NCBI GenBank assembly: GCA_016098155.1
Contig: JAAAJB010000385.1
Location: forward strand, 1,419 to 33,760
DNA from: Actinomortierella ambigua
Lineage: Eukaryota; Mortierellomycota; Mortierellomycetes; Mortierellales; Mortierellaceae
Length of the DNA: 32,342 nucleotides
Direction of reading: 5' to 3'
A program made the position numbers and the translations under genes. The notes beneath the pieces were generated by a model, which was not told where the DNA came from, did no database searches, and was given only the letters and a program-made list of their open reading frames with translations. Numbering within the stretch: the first letter of the stretch is position 1; each line of letters opens with the position of its first letter. Below, one piece after another: positions 1 to 10,572 of this stretch.

Positions 1-612
1 AACTGGAACCAGCGTGATTTGCAATCGGCAACAACAAAGCGAAAAAAAAAAAAAAAAAAAAAAATATGCTATGGGTGCTACTCTCAGATGAAAGTGGCCA
101 AAACCAACATTGGATAGAGGTGCACAGCTTTGGTGACTCAAATATATGCGAGGTCCCAGACTCAGACCTACGCATGCTACAAGAGTCAACCCGGACCATC
201 TGTAACATTGCCAGGATATGTGGAGGACACACCATCCGCGAGACATCGCTCTAACATTGGGGGCTACAGCCAATCGGGAAGGTTTGGGGCTGCATCAAGA
301 ACAAGGTGGCATCCATCACCGACGGCCGATTCACGTCCCTATTCAAGAGAATCTTGGTTCGCCCCTTTTTTACTTTACCCGATTTAACCTTTTCCAGCAT
401 CTGAGAGGGGAGTATCAAGGAATGTATCGAGCACTGGAATGCTAGAATGCATATCCCAAAAGCGAAATCCAAGGCGCTAATCCACGTGGTACCTCTATCA
501 GTAAGGTCAACATGCTATGTCGTGAAACATAACCCTTGTCATTAATCTTGCCTTTTTTCACTAAATACCCTCCAACGCATTTCTCCTTTGATCAAAGGTG
601 CTTCTCCCAAAA
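1..612. other. Left-end region without a recognisable gene
   Basis: I see no intact coding region here. The only marked feature is a run of 23 adenines at 42-64. Short open frames overlap one another in several phases and none has recognisable protein character. It could be non-coding sequence or the decayed upstream part of the possible remnant that begins at 613. Confidence 0.5.
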
Positions 613-1261
613 ATGGTGGGTCGCTTAACCTTCATTGCCGTGGCTGCCATCACCATAACCACTTCCTTGGGCACGTTCGTGTATGGCTACAGGGTCATAC
701 ATACTCACTGAAAGAACGTTGCACAAACACAACAACGTCAAGACCCTGGGGAGCGACAAGTGCAAGACACTCCCTGATGACATCAGCACTGTGTCAGCTA
801 CCCAACGGGAATGGCTTTTGCTACCTCTATCATACCAACTGCTGTTCTGCGAACACGGAGGAGGATTTCATGGAGTTGGAATCTTCCAGTACATTCAAAT
901 TTCCAAAGTCATTCCCGGTCCTGTCTATCTTCCGTTAAGACGGAGAGGTGGACCAGTCCTCGAGGCAACAGAGCACATCTTTATTTTTGTTTTCGCACAT
1001 CTGTCCAAGAGACCCTTGATTCTAAAAAGCAATCGCTCGCCGGTTTTAGTGGCTCTTAGGGGAACGTCGTCTTCAACGTTTCTGCGTCATAGTCGATGTG
1101 ACGGGATCATTCCTGCTCCCCGGGTGGCTCGGATCACCAGCGTTTCCGCCAGAACGCTTTTTTTCTTTCTCACAGTAGTGAAACCCATCATCTTCTCCCA
1201 TTCAACGGTTCGTTTGCAACGAGCATTCCACAAGATGTCACGTTCGCCCATCCTCGATTGA
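613..1261 (+). pseudogene. Possible decayed membrane-anchored or secreted protein gene
   Basis: An ATG at 613 opens a short frame that reads like a signal anchor: a basic start (MVGRL) then a hydrophobic stretch of about 17 residues ending FVYGYR. It stops near 710. A second frame then runs open to 1261 with protein-like segments (SDKCKTLPDD near 760, HGVGIFQYIQIS near 880). A third phase shows a plausible segment (PTGMAFATS) near 805. Plausible segments that hop between three phases over 650 bp suggest either a frameshifted pseudogene or a small gene whose introns I could not place. The signal anchor followed by a motif of this kind faintly recalls paraoxonase/arylesterase-type proteins, but that is a guess. 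No canonical GTRAGT donor rescues the frame after the anchor. Confidence 0.2.
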
Positions 1262-1266
1262 GCTTA

Positions 1267-1551
1267 CTAAATTTTACGGTTATATGTACCCATGGCTGTC
1301 TGACAGGTTGTCTGCAACCAAGTCTTGTGCTTTCCCGTAGGAAGGTCTGGGACAAGGCCGTGGTACAAGTCGTGTGTAGTGATCCTGCGGTGGGGTGCAG
1401 TTGGATCTAGAGGCTCTTGGTTCTGAGGTCTGGAAAGTGCTGGAAACACAGTGCTCACATCGTGTACTTCTTCTGACAGCCAATTAATCACTGTATCCAC
1501 GTCCTTGGTATTGAATGTGGGTTCTGGGTCGTGGAAGTCTCGTCCAGCCAT
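1267..1551 (-). CDS. Small hypothetical protein, 94 aa
   Basis: A single open frame begins at the ATG at 1551 (MAGRDFHDPEPTF) and ends at 1267. The predicted protein has mixed, non-repetitive composition, including the segment DTVINWLSEEVHDVSTVF, and no obvious transmembrane or signal sequence. It is not recognised. The tryptophan-centred, helix-like N-terminal segment could belong to a DNA-binding head region such as those near transposon or gypsy-like proteins in fungi, but no downstream transposase is visible. It could also be chance coding. There is no neighbouring gene on the same strand to support it. Confidence 0.2.
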   Translation of the reverse strand: MAGRDFHDPEPTFNTKDVDTVINWLSEEVHDVSTVFPALSRPQNQEPLDPTAPHRRITTHDLYHGLVPDLPTGKHKTWLQTTCQTAMGTYNRKI

Positions 1552-1639
1552 GGCTGCTGCCGCTGTCTTTGGTGCCACGGATCTAGGCCTGTCGTGGCCA
1601 GTAGACTTGTCGCATAGTTTGTGTGCAAGCAAGCACACT

Positions 1640-3718
1640 CGCTCGGTGTCTCACGTGATTGAGGCCTCAGAGTCGCGAAATTTGACCTGTGAAATAGACA
1701 GCGGCAAATGAATCAACATTCCCGTCTTACTTTCATTCAACTTGCCCACCTCAATCGTTGCCCAACCTTCTTGGCCATAGCACAAACTACAAGGTAACCA
1801 GCTTATGAATGTAATCTCCCCTCCAACTCATATGCCTGCCCTCCTCTGCCTCCTGGCTTCCGTTGGTTATCAGCCAACCGAAGGGCCTCAGGTCTGTGGA
1901 GGTTGGGTTAGCTTTGCAGTCATTGCCCGCCCTGTAGTACGTTCATTGAGCCTCCTACTTGGCCATCTTTGATAGCGACTGGTCAAGAGAGAACGCACTC
2001 TTGTTTTAAACAAGGATGATGTTTGTTTTAATCAATGCTGATGTTAGGTATACGTCGTGTACACGTCTAATGGTGTTGGCCCGACACATGGGCCACATCC
2101 AAGTCTTTTCCTTGATTATATTGCGTAGATCTTAGGCCGAAATGTTTACTTTCAAGCAGCTGGCGCGATGCAATTAATGTTAGAAGGAAAGGAGCGAGCT
2201 ACTCTGTGCTTCCGTCAATTCGAGGATGCCGCCACCAGTCTGGCGACCACACACGAAGGGAATAGGAATCACCCGAGCAATTTGTCCATTGTTCGCGTTC
2301 TAATCTCCAAACGTTTTGTTGTCTATATTATCAGCGTCCCTGAACATTCGAGATGTCACTGCCACCGGTCATCCCGAAGCTACCACTTCTACCAGCGGTG
2401 CATAGTCTTCAGGAGAGGGTGAACCGTTTAGCCCAAAAGTGCAGCGCTACCTCATACTCGACAATGTGACCCTGAAGGAAAATGTGCTGTTGCGGATAAG
2501 GAGGTAGAGACCCACACCCACATGACTTCCGCTCTAGATTCTAAGGCCAAGGTATACTGCACACAACTCAAAGTCGCGTCCCAATTAGGTTGAGGGTATG
2601 TAGCTAATGAGATGAAAAGGGCATTTCCAGTTAGCTGGTCAGCCTGCCAGCCATTTAGTCTCGCACTCTCACTCTGGCAAATGAAAACGGCGGAGTTTTT
2701 TGCACATACTTTTTGCTGACATAGGGTGGCCTCTGGAGGGTTTCTTTCCCATCGGCAATAAATCTCTGTTTGCATGCCGTATCAGCTGATCCTACGCACA
2801 AAGACCCTGGAACAAAAGTAAAGGAGGAGTAATCGACAAAGAGGGTGGGTCATTTTTATTTCCTCTTCGCTCCGTCACACAGCGTGTCAATAGCGGCCTG
2901 ACCCGAGAGATTGAAAGGACCCTTTTACCAAATGGTCACACACACACATAGCATATTTCGTACCATGGCATGGGATGACCGGATGACGGACCGCCTTTTG
3001 CCTCTTTTTATCCACCGCATCCTCTCGCGGATCGTCATCATGGCTGTCTTGGTGGTCGCTCCCGATCCGAGTCCGTCCCTTCCTGCCCGATGTGGTGGTG
3101 TGAAAGTTGGCGAACAGCTTTGTGTGCGGGCATGGTGAAAATAGCAAGTTTTTCTTCGTCGTCGCCTTGCTCTTCTTTTTCTGGAGGGCTGCTACAGCGG
3201 ATAGAGAGTGAAAAGTGCGCGTGTTTCCAGAGTGCTCAACTCGGAAGAGGTGGACATGCACGGTGTTGTGAATGAATGGTCGTGATGCATTTGCGAATCG
3301 CCAACTCTTCTCTATGACCAATTTTTTTTTGTGTACAATACATCTGAGAGAGGACGGGGGCATTTTTTTTTCTCTCTGCAAACATTTTGAGCAAGGTGGT
3401 TCTGGTAGCACACCCATCCGTCTGTGCCACGGATGGGGTGGCATTATTGTCTTCTCAACTGGTCGGGACGAGGTTTTTAGGACAGACCCTCTGGAGAGGT
3501 CTCTGTTGCCTTCATTATTGTACCTCCTCCCCCAGAACTTCTCATATGTGGCGTCTCTGAAGGCGTCTTTCGGTCACGAGACTGAATGAAGCCTCGGAGA
3601 CGCCACTTTCGCTGCCACGGATAGAGTTTTTTTTTTTTTTTTTAAGACCCCATGGTGTCATTCATCACCAACTCTTGCCCCCCATTTCTTGTGTTCATTT
3701 CAAAAAAAAAAGAAAAGA
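1640..3718. other. Intergenic region upstream of the first dehydrogenase gene
   Basis: About 2 kb with no coding region I can defend. Open frames on either strand (for example 2452-2775 and 2887-3444, both minus) lack conserved character and overlap in competing phases. A 17-T homopolymer lies at 3627-3643 and an A-rich leader (3702-3717) directly precedes the start codon at 3719. The last few hundred bases probably hold the promoter and 5' leader of the dehydrogenase gene. Confidence 0.5.
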
Positions 3719-4064
3719 ATGACCGTTCGAACCATCATTGTCACCGGCGCCTCGCGTGGTCTCGGCCGTGCCATTGTTACACAGGCGATTCAGCACCTCA
3801 ACTGCAACGTGATTGGCGTGGCTCGCTCTCAGGAGCACCTCGCGGCTCTCGCAAAGGAAGCTGCCCACCAGGACCGTTTCAAGTACGTTGTCGGAGACGT
3901 GACCGACGAGAAGACCATCGCCGCTGCCGTTGAGTTGGCCCTATCGTCGTGGAGTGGCCGTTTGGATGGATTGATCCTGAATGCTGGGTAAGTAAGCCTA
4001 AGAAAAAAAAGGGGGTGGGGGTGGGGGTAGAGGAGAGAGAATCTAGAGGATTGACTTCTTGATC

Positions 4065-4102
<38 letters not shown>

Positions 4103-4873
4103 AGCAATTGTACAAACTAACTGGCGCCTCTTACTCTCGTTCATCCCCCTCCCCTCCTCTCCACAGTGTTCTCGAGCCTATTGCTTCTGTTGCCAACGCC
4201 AATGTTGCCGAGTGGAAGAGGTAAGAATGTGTGCAAATAGGACGAGGGAGGAAAGAGTATCTACGATGGCATATATTTACTCATTCCCTCCCTCTCTCTC
4301 ATTTCCGAATTCAGACATTTTGACGTCAATTTCTTCTCGCTGGTCACAGCCGTCACAGCCAGTCTGCCTGCCCTTCGCGAGTCCAAGGGTCGCATCGTCA
4401 TGGTCAGCTCAGGAGCTGCTAGCAAGCCATACAAGGGTTGGGCTGCCTACTGCACGTCCAAGACAGCCATGAACATGCTCAATGAGTGTATCGCCTGCGA
4501 GGAGAAGGATGTCATCTCCGTCGCCATCCGTCCTGGCGTTGTCGATACTGAAATGCAGTCCCTCATTCGCGAGCAAGGTATGTGTCATTTACTCCTGTTT
4601 GCGGATATTGTTTGAACCGTCTCGAAAAACCTCCTTCTGACAAACAACCCGTTCATTTTTTTTGTTTGATTGTTGCCATTGACTAAAGGTGCCGGGAGCA
4701 TGCTTGATCACCATGCAAAGTTTGTCCAGCTGCACGAGACTGGTTCTCTTGTGAAACCAGAAGTGCCCGGTTACGTTCTGGCGAACCTGGCGATCAGCGC
4801 AACCCCAGATCTGCATGGCAAATATTATTCGTATGACGATCCCAACATTTTTGCAAAGTATGGCAAGAATTAG
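3719..4873 (+). CDS. Short-chain dehydrogenase/reductase, copy A (256 aa, 4 exons)
   Basis: NAD(P)-dependent oxidoreductase of the classical SDR superfamily, probably cytosolic; the substrate cannot be read from the sequence. Four exons join in frame: 3719-3987, 4167-4220, 4315-4577, 4689-4873, with donors GTAAGT, GTAAGA and GTATGT. Visible motifs are the Rossmann glycine motif TGASRGLG (residues 9-16), NAG (88-90), the structural/catalytic Asn113, Ser140, YCTSK giving Tyr153 and Lys157, and RPGVVDT (180-186). All catalytic tetrad residues are present and the length is normal for the family. Overall pattern (VARSQ, VLEPI, PGVVDT.MQ) resembles the fungal benzil reductase/Irc24 (YIR036C) group. 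Its paralogue lies downstream in the opposite orientation with the same exon lengths. A (GA)13 microsatellite sits in intron 1. Confidence 0.93.
4071..4096 (+). repeat. (GA)13 microsatellite in intron 1 of dehydrogenase A
   Basis: Thirteen consecutive GA dinucleotides lie inside the first intron. The paralogous intron in copy B lacks it, so it arose or expanded after the two copies separated. Confidence 0.9.
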
Positions 4874-5492
4874 ACTCTTTAACTGTTGTTAAGAGGTATG
4901 ACATACTATCTTCAATATAGACTATGCATGTTTTAGAGGTGCGATTATGGTGGCAACTATTGATGTGTCGCATGCGACGAGCATTGCAAATCGACACAAT
5001 TGTATCGAGTGGGAAATTTCGTCTGCACAAAATCAAAGTCTGCGAGAAGTGCACTAACGGCGCACTCAGGGGAAAGGGTCAAAAATCGAATCATCCCCTT
5101 TCTTAGCTGTTTGTTGGTAACACACGAGCACAGGGGTATTTTTTTTTTTGCGGGAAGAAGAGAACATTAGACGCCCCTGCGTGCGCAGTTTTGTAGCGAG
5201 GGAGAAGGAGGGGGTATATCAGAAAAAATATCGAGCCCACCAAGAACTCATACACCTAAAGCCAAGCGAGATGTATGCCATACTCTATCAGACATCTCTC
5301 TTTACCACACCACCACCACCACCACCACCATACTATTCAATGCACACATTCATACCCCTGACTGCCTCGCCCCTCCTTCTTATTCTGAGACACAGCGGTG
5401 ACTCTTCACAGTCCGTGGTCTGTTTACTTCTGTAGGCTATTCCTTCTTCTTCTTCTTCTACCTCTTCTACTTCTTCTCTCTTGTTCTCCAAG
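4874..5492. other. Shared 3' intergenic region between the two convergent dehydrogenase genes
   Basis: The two genes end facing each other across 619 bp, so this interval carries both 3' untranslated regions and terminators. It holds a CAC trinucleotide run (about 5309-5330) and a TTC-rich tract (about 5441-5479) just before the stop of copy B. I see no gene in it. Confidence 0.7.
5309..5330 (+). repeat. CAC/CCA trinucleotide microsatellite
   Basis: About seven CAC units in the non-coding interval between the convergent dehydrogenase genes. Confidence 0.85.
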
Positions 5493-6806
5493 TTACTTCT
5501 TGCCGTATTGGCTCACGATCGCAGGATCGTCGTAAGGCACATACTTGCCGCTAATGTCCGGCTTAGCGTTGAGAGCCATGTTGGCCAGAATATAGGCGGG
5601 AGCGTCAGCGTGCTTAAGGAGACCTTGTTGATGGAGAATCATAAACTCGTTATGGAATTCACCCATGCTTTCAGCGCCTATTCACCGCAGAGGCGCGTTA
5701 CAAACACAAGAAAAAAAAAGTGGGGATAGGGGAGATGGAAACCCCGGAAATGTGAGGCACGGCATCAGTCAGGACGAGTTTAGGATCCACTTGCACCCTC
5801 ACTTTAAGGAACCATTATTTTTTCTCACATACCTTGCTCGCGGATAACTCCCTGCATAGCAGTGTCGACGACACCAGGATCCACCAAGACGGAAACGACA
5901 TCCTTCTCCTCGATGGAGAGGATCTCGGCAAGCATGTTGGTGGCACACTTCGAGGTGCAATAGGCACCCCATCCCTTGATGGCAACTCTGGAAGCATTCG
6001 AACCGACGATGATGATTCGACCCTTGGTCTCACGCAGGGCAGGCAAGGCGATTCTTGCCGCTGTAACGAGAGAGAAGAAGTTGATATCAAACAGCCTTTT
6101 CAGAGGAAAGAGAAGGATAGAGATGAGAATAGGGGGATGGGGACCAGTGGTCGATTCCATTAGTCAGCTACCCTTCTAGAGATGACACTACTTTTTCTTC
6201 TTCTTTTCAAACGAGGGAACGATGGATGCTAACAGATGTTTTTCAACTTTTTTCTTTTGCGCGCACATGAGACGACACGAGCGCAAATGGGGCCTGGATG
6301 GATAGTAACCTACCTCTTCCAGTCAGCGTCGCTAGACTCGGCAATGGGGGCAATTGGCTCGAGAACACTATCAATGGTCCAAGGAGAACAAGGTTTTTTA
6401 AGAGATGGTGCTGGTGTTGATTGAAACTCAGTCCTCTTCATCACCTCCTCTCGTCTCCTTTCCCCCACCACCCCCTCGTCCCCGAAAACATTCCACACCA
6501 TGCCTCTGCCATGGGTCATGATGAACCTCTCCCTTACGCAGCGTTGAGGACCAGGCCATGGAGCTCGCCGCTCCACGAGGACTTGGCCAGCTCGACAGCT
6601 TGACGGAAAACTTTTTCGTCGGCAACGTCGCCGACGACGTACTTGAAGCGATCCTTCAGGTCCTCATCCTTGGCAAGCGACTCCAGGTGGTCCTGAGAGC
6701 GGGCCACGCCAATGACGTTGCACTGGAAGTGCTGAATCGCCTGATAAACAGTCGAGCGACCGATGCCACGCGAGGCTCCGGTGACGATGATTGTGCCAGC
6801 TGTCAT
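5493..6806 (-). CDS. Short-chain dehydrogenase/reductase, copy B (256 aa, 4 exons)
   Basis: Paralogue of the dehydrogenase at 3719-4873, convergently oriented. Exons on the minus strand are 6806-6538, 6367-6314, 6095-5833 and 5677-5493, that is 269/54/263/185 nt, exactly the exon lengths of copy A with the same phases. Donors are GTAAGG, GTAGGT and GTATGT. The start was chosen at 6806 because it gives MTAGTIIVTGASRGIG, colinear with copy A; open sequence further upstream is probably leader. TGASRGIG, the catalytic Ser, YCTSK and DPGVVDT are all present. The usual NAG after beta-4 reads NAA here (residues 88-90), created by the exon 1/2 junction. Introns differ in length and sequence from copy A, so the duplication is not very recent. 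Substrate unknown; Irc24/benzil-reductase-like is the closest family impression. Confidence 0.92.
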
Positions 6807-7278
6807 TGAGGGTGGTGCTTGCGTGTGCGCTAAAGGGGGGCAAGGTGGGGAAGGGAAGATAAGAGTTTGAGGGCTGAGTTGAGAGACAGGGAGGGGGGGC
6901 AATGAATGAGGAATGAGGAATGGTGAGGGTGAATGAATGAAGAAGAAAAAAAGAAGAAAAGGCGCAATTCTGAAGAGACCTTGTCTTTTTTCTCTGACAG
7001 ACGGCGGGGACTTGCTTTTATTTGTTGGTTACACAAACTGCCCCAATTTGCTGGGCGAGGGGCATGTCACGCATCTCGCTACGCCCCCTCGAAATCTGAG
7101 GCAGAAAGGCCTCATCATTTTAGTGTTTGTCTCTCTACATAAGAGTGCGACAGCCATAGGGAATCGGTTTTTTATCATGGTAAACGACATTTCTCAAATC
7201 CAACAGTTTGCATTCGCTAATCTATCTTGGAAACATCAGTAGTATATATGCGACATCGGATGGTCCACTCTGTGTCTA
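6807..7278. other. Intergenic region: promoter of dehydrogenase B and 3' end of kinase C
   Basis: Both flanking genes are on the minus strand, so this 472-bp interval should contain the end of the kinase transcript and the promoter of dehydrogenase copy B. A purine-rich tract (6930-6960, pyrimidine-rich on the coding strand) lies about 120-155 bp upstream of the copy B start. No gene is seen. Confidence 0.6.
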
Positions 7279-9916
7279 CTAGACAAGAGTACCATTGCTA
7301 CTTGTCTGATCGACAGTAGCCTGTTTTCTATGGTTCCGAGCCCGTGCGAACAGCTCCTCGGCTTTACGGCTATCCTTCAACACACCCAAACCTTCGCCAT
7401 AGCAGCGGGCAAGAGCCTCCATGGCATGGACATAGTCCTGGTCGACAGCTTTGGTAAACCATTCCACAGCCACGGCGTGGCTCTGCTCGACGCCGCGTCC
7501 TTTGATATACATTTGTCCGAGGTTGGTCTGGGCCGCCGCATTGCCTTGCTGGGCCGCCTTGCGGTACCATAGCGCAGCCTCGACATCGTTCTGAGCGACA
7601 CCACGGCCAACCTCATACATCCACGCAAGTTCACACTGAGCACCCGTATCGCCTTGATCAGCCGCCATACGGAACCATGTCACTGCCTCGGTGTCGTTCC
7701 GGGCCAACGATTGACCGTACTCGTACATGGTTCCGAGCTCGATCTGGGCCTGCGTGTCCCCGTTGGTGGCGGCGCTGAGCAGCCATCGAAAAGACTCGCT
7801 GTCGTCCTGGCGCACGCCTTGGCCCTCTCTGTACATCCTGGCCACGGTCCGCTGGGCATTCGCATGGCCTTGTTCGGCCGCCTTGAGGTACCAGTTGAAG
7901 GCCTCTCCATAGTTTTGCGCCTTGCCTGAGCCATCCTCAAAGATGGTTCCCATTAGAAATTGGGCCTCGGGATCGCCCAGATCATCCGCTTGTAGCAGGC
8001 TCCAAGCCAACTCGTCTCCCGAAAGCTTCTTGTTCGGGTCAGAGTGTGGGGAGAACCCGTCTGTCGCCATGGATACATCCGCGGGGTCAACACTAGAGTT
8101 GAGCTGGGCAGCTGCCAATTGGTCTGCCAGCAAACGATCCGATGCCCCTTCCTTGTTCTGCTGCAAGGCATCGTTCTTTTCCATCATTTTGGCGATCTCG
8201 GCCTCGGCAAACGGATGACCTTTCTCGGCTGCCAAAAGGAACCACTTGGTGGCCTCGGCATTACTCTGAAGGCCACCCCAGCCGTACTTGAGCATTTCAC
8301 CGAGAGCGAAGAGGGCCTCCACATGGTCTTTCTTGGTCGCGACGAGGTAGTATTGGTAAGCTTTGGCATAATTCTGAGGGACACCTTGGCCTTTGGCATT
8401 CATGAGCCCGATGTTGTACGCTGCATCAGGATGTCCCTTACTGGCAGCCTTGCGGAACCATTTCAAAGCAGTCGCATAGTCGCATACGACGCCGTCCTTC
8501 TCTTTGGAGTACAGATAGCCAAGTGCAAGCTGTGATTCCAAGTGCCCCTTCTCGGCTGCCTTTCGATACCATATGGTGGCACGGGTGACATTCTGCTGGA
8601 TGGATGCATGGCCATAGTGAAACCATCGTGCAAGATGGAAGAGCGCTGGAGCGTGGTCCTTGTCCGCTGCTTGACTATACCAGAACATGGCGTCGGATTC
8701 GCTGACTGGTACGCCTTCGCCGACCTCGTACAGGAGGGCCAGTGCCATATAGGCCTCGATCTCCCCTTCCTCTGCTCTCGCCATCAGACTGTCAAAGTCC
8801 TTGCCCGATGGGGTTTCATTCGTGGAAGCCGCTGACGCGGCACGGATGGCAACGTTGCCGCTTGAGGGGGACTCGTTGTTTCGGCGCGCGGCGGCTTCTG
8901 CGGATGAAAGGCTATTCGGCCCAGCGTTGAGGTCAAGGACCCTGGGCGGAAGTTTTCTCAGCGAGTATTGAACGGAATTGATTTTATGATTTGGGATGGC
9001 CACAACATCACTCGCTTGAAGGTCGTAGCGCACTATGAGCTCTGGGTGCGCTATCGTCAGCTCTCTAAGCAAGTCTTCGGTGCCTGGTCGTTCCGACGGC
9101 AGCTGATGCCAGCATCGCTCAATCCATGAACGAAAGTCGAGCGGGGTGTCATTGGGGATGTCGCACCGAATACCTTCTTTAACGAGCTTGCGCACCGCAG
9201 CATTTTCGTCATGCTTCTCGAACGGCTTTGTGCAATCGGCGGCCATCTCCCATAGAACCATGCCAAAGGAGTACATGTCCGACTTGAAGGAATAAGCCGG
9301 TCTCGTCGTGAAAAGCTCTGGTGCCATCCAGCGAAGGGTGCCTTTGGCCGCTGTCTCTTCTCGATGAGAGCTTGCACTAACCACGCCAATTCTCGCCAAG
9401 CCAAAGTCGCAGAGTCTGACCTCGAGGCCTTTTGTCAAGAGAACGTTGCTACTCTTGAGGTCTCGGTGAAGAACGCCTTGAGAGTGAACGTACTCGAGCC
9501 CACACAGTATTTCGTAGGCAATCTTGATCTTGGATGGCCAGTCCAGGGTTTGTCGCCGTATGGCGCGAGAGAGGCTTCCCATCTCGGCGAGCTCCATTAC
9601 GACAAACAGTTTACTTCCCTGATGGTGAACGTCGTAGAAATGGACGATATGTCGATGGCGAAGGCCTCGAAGCATCCCAATCTCGTTCTGAATAGAGCTT
9701 AGAGCATACTCGGTCTCTGTGACGAAGAACTCCTTGGCAGCACAACGCACATTGCCTATACGAGCACAATAGACACTCCCGAAACCGCCGGTGCCGATGC
9801 GTTGTTCAATAATAAGGTCGAGCTTTTGACAGCAAGGTTAGACTAAGGAGGTTTATCTGCGAGGTACAAGATGAGGGGTGGGCCGTCTGTTTCATTCTTC
9901 AAGATCTGCTTACCAT
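7279..9916 (-). CDS. TKL-type protein kinase with about 11-12 Sel1 repeats (848 aa, 2 exons)
   Basis: Predicted cytoplasmic signalling kinase with a repeat scaffold. Exon 1 appears to be only the ATG at 9916-9914, followed by donor GTAAGC; exon 2 runs 9822-7279. A branch-point-like CTAAC lies shortly before the acceptor. The kinase domain covers about residues 4-265: glycine loop GTGGFGSVY (11-19), Lys31, alpha-C Glu48, HRDLKSSN (Asp122), DFG (140-142) and GTLRWMAPE. All catalytic residues are present, so it should be active, and the HRDLKSSN/GTLRWMAPE signatures fit the TKL group. A disordered linker follows, then two Sel1-like repeat blocks (about 350-550 and 615-835) with units such as DPEAQFLMG...WYLKAAEQG. 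Sel1 repeats usually form alpha-solenoid protein-binding surfaces. A related gene starts divergently 656 bp away. The substrate is unknown. The start-codon-only exon is the least certain part. Confidence 0.9.
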
Positions 9917-10572
9917 TGAGTGCGACGTAGGCGGTGAATGAAAACGAAGTAATAAAAAAAAAGTAGTTGGGAGAATGGATGACAAGATGGAGAATGAGAA
10001 TTGATGCGTGAGAGAATTTGATGAGGGCGCAGTGGTTTTTTTAGACGAAACTTTACCCCCCTGCAGCAGTAAACAAGGAATGGGCGCATGCTTCCAACTG
10101 TGTCCCGCGGCGGCGAACGGTGCTGGGACCACTAAAAACAACGAACTGCCGCGGCGAAAGGGGGACAGAGAGGCGCACTGATAAGAAGAGTTGGTGGCGA
10201 CCAGTCAGTTGGGGAGATGGGTGGGCAAGGCCCCGCCCCCTTCCTCCGCCCCCTCACCACTTCTGACACTACTGGCCATGCCATGACGAGACCGATCATA
10301 CCAGACCGGGGCCAGACCACAATAGCCAAGCGAGTGCAGAGAGAACAAGGAGGGCGGACAGCGTGTGCTCCAAGGAGTGTGAAAATGCACACAACAGTAC
10401 TGTACAGCAGTGTGTGTGTATTTGTGTATTCAGTTTGCACAGCAGAGCCAAACTCCCTCTTGCTCGAGGGATGCATGCCCCTGTCCCAAACTCTTTTTTT
10501 TTTCACCAGCCCCCGCAGATGCTCGCTCAGTGACCCAACAGCCAATTCCATCTTGCATGCCTCCCATCTTCA
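9917..10572. promoter_or_regulatory. Bidirectional promoter region between two kinase genes
   Basis: The start codons of the two divergent TKL-Sel1 kinase genes are 656 bp apart, so both promoters must lie here. The minus-strand gene has a pyrimidine-rich leader just before its ATG (about 9925-10020). A GC-rich block with GCCCCGCCCCC lies near 10230. No coding region is convincing in between. Co-regulation of the pair is plausible but not shown. Confidence 0.55.

Noticed and set aside
2887..3444. 185-aa minus-strand frame upstream of the dehydrogenase gene
   Set aside because: Composition is irregular with no domain, it overlaps competing frames, and it sits in the likely promoter region.
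3719..3740. GTTCGAACC resembling a tRNA B box
   Set aside because: It lies in the dehydrogenase coding start, and no A box, acceptor stem or cloverleaf surrounds it. I found no tRNA in the window.
8044..8535. 163-aa plus-strand frame antisense to the kinase-Sel1 gene
   Set aside because: Lies entirely opposite strongly supported Sel1 coding sequence; open antisense frames are expected from its codon bias.
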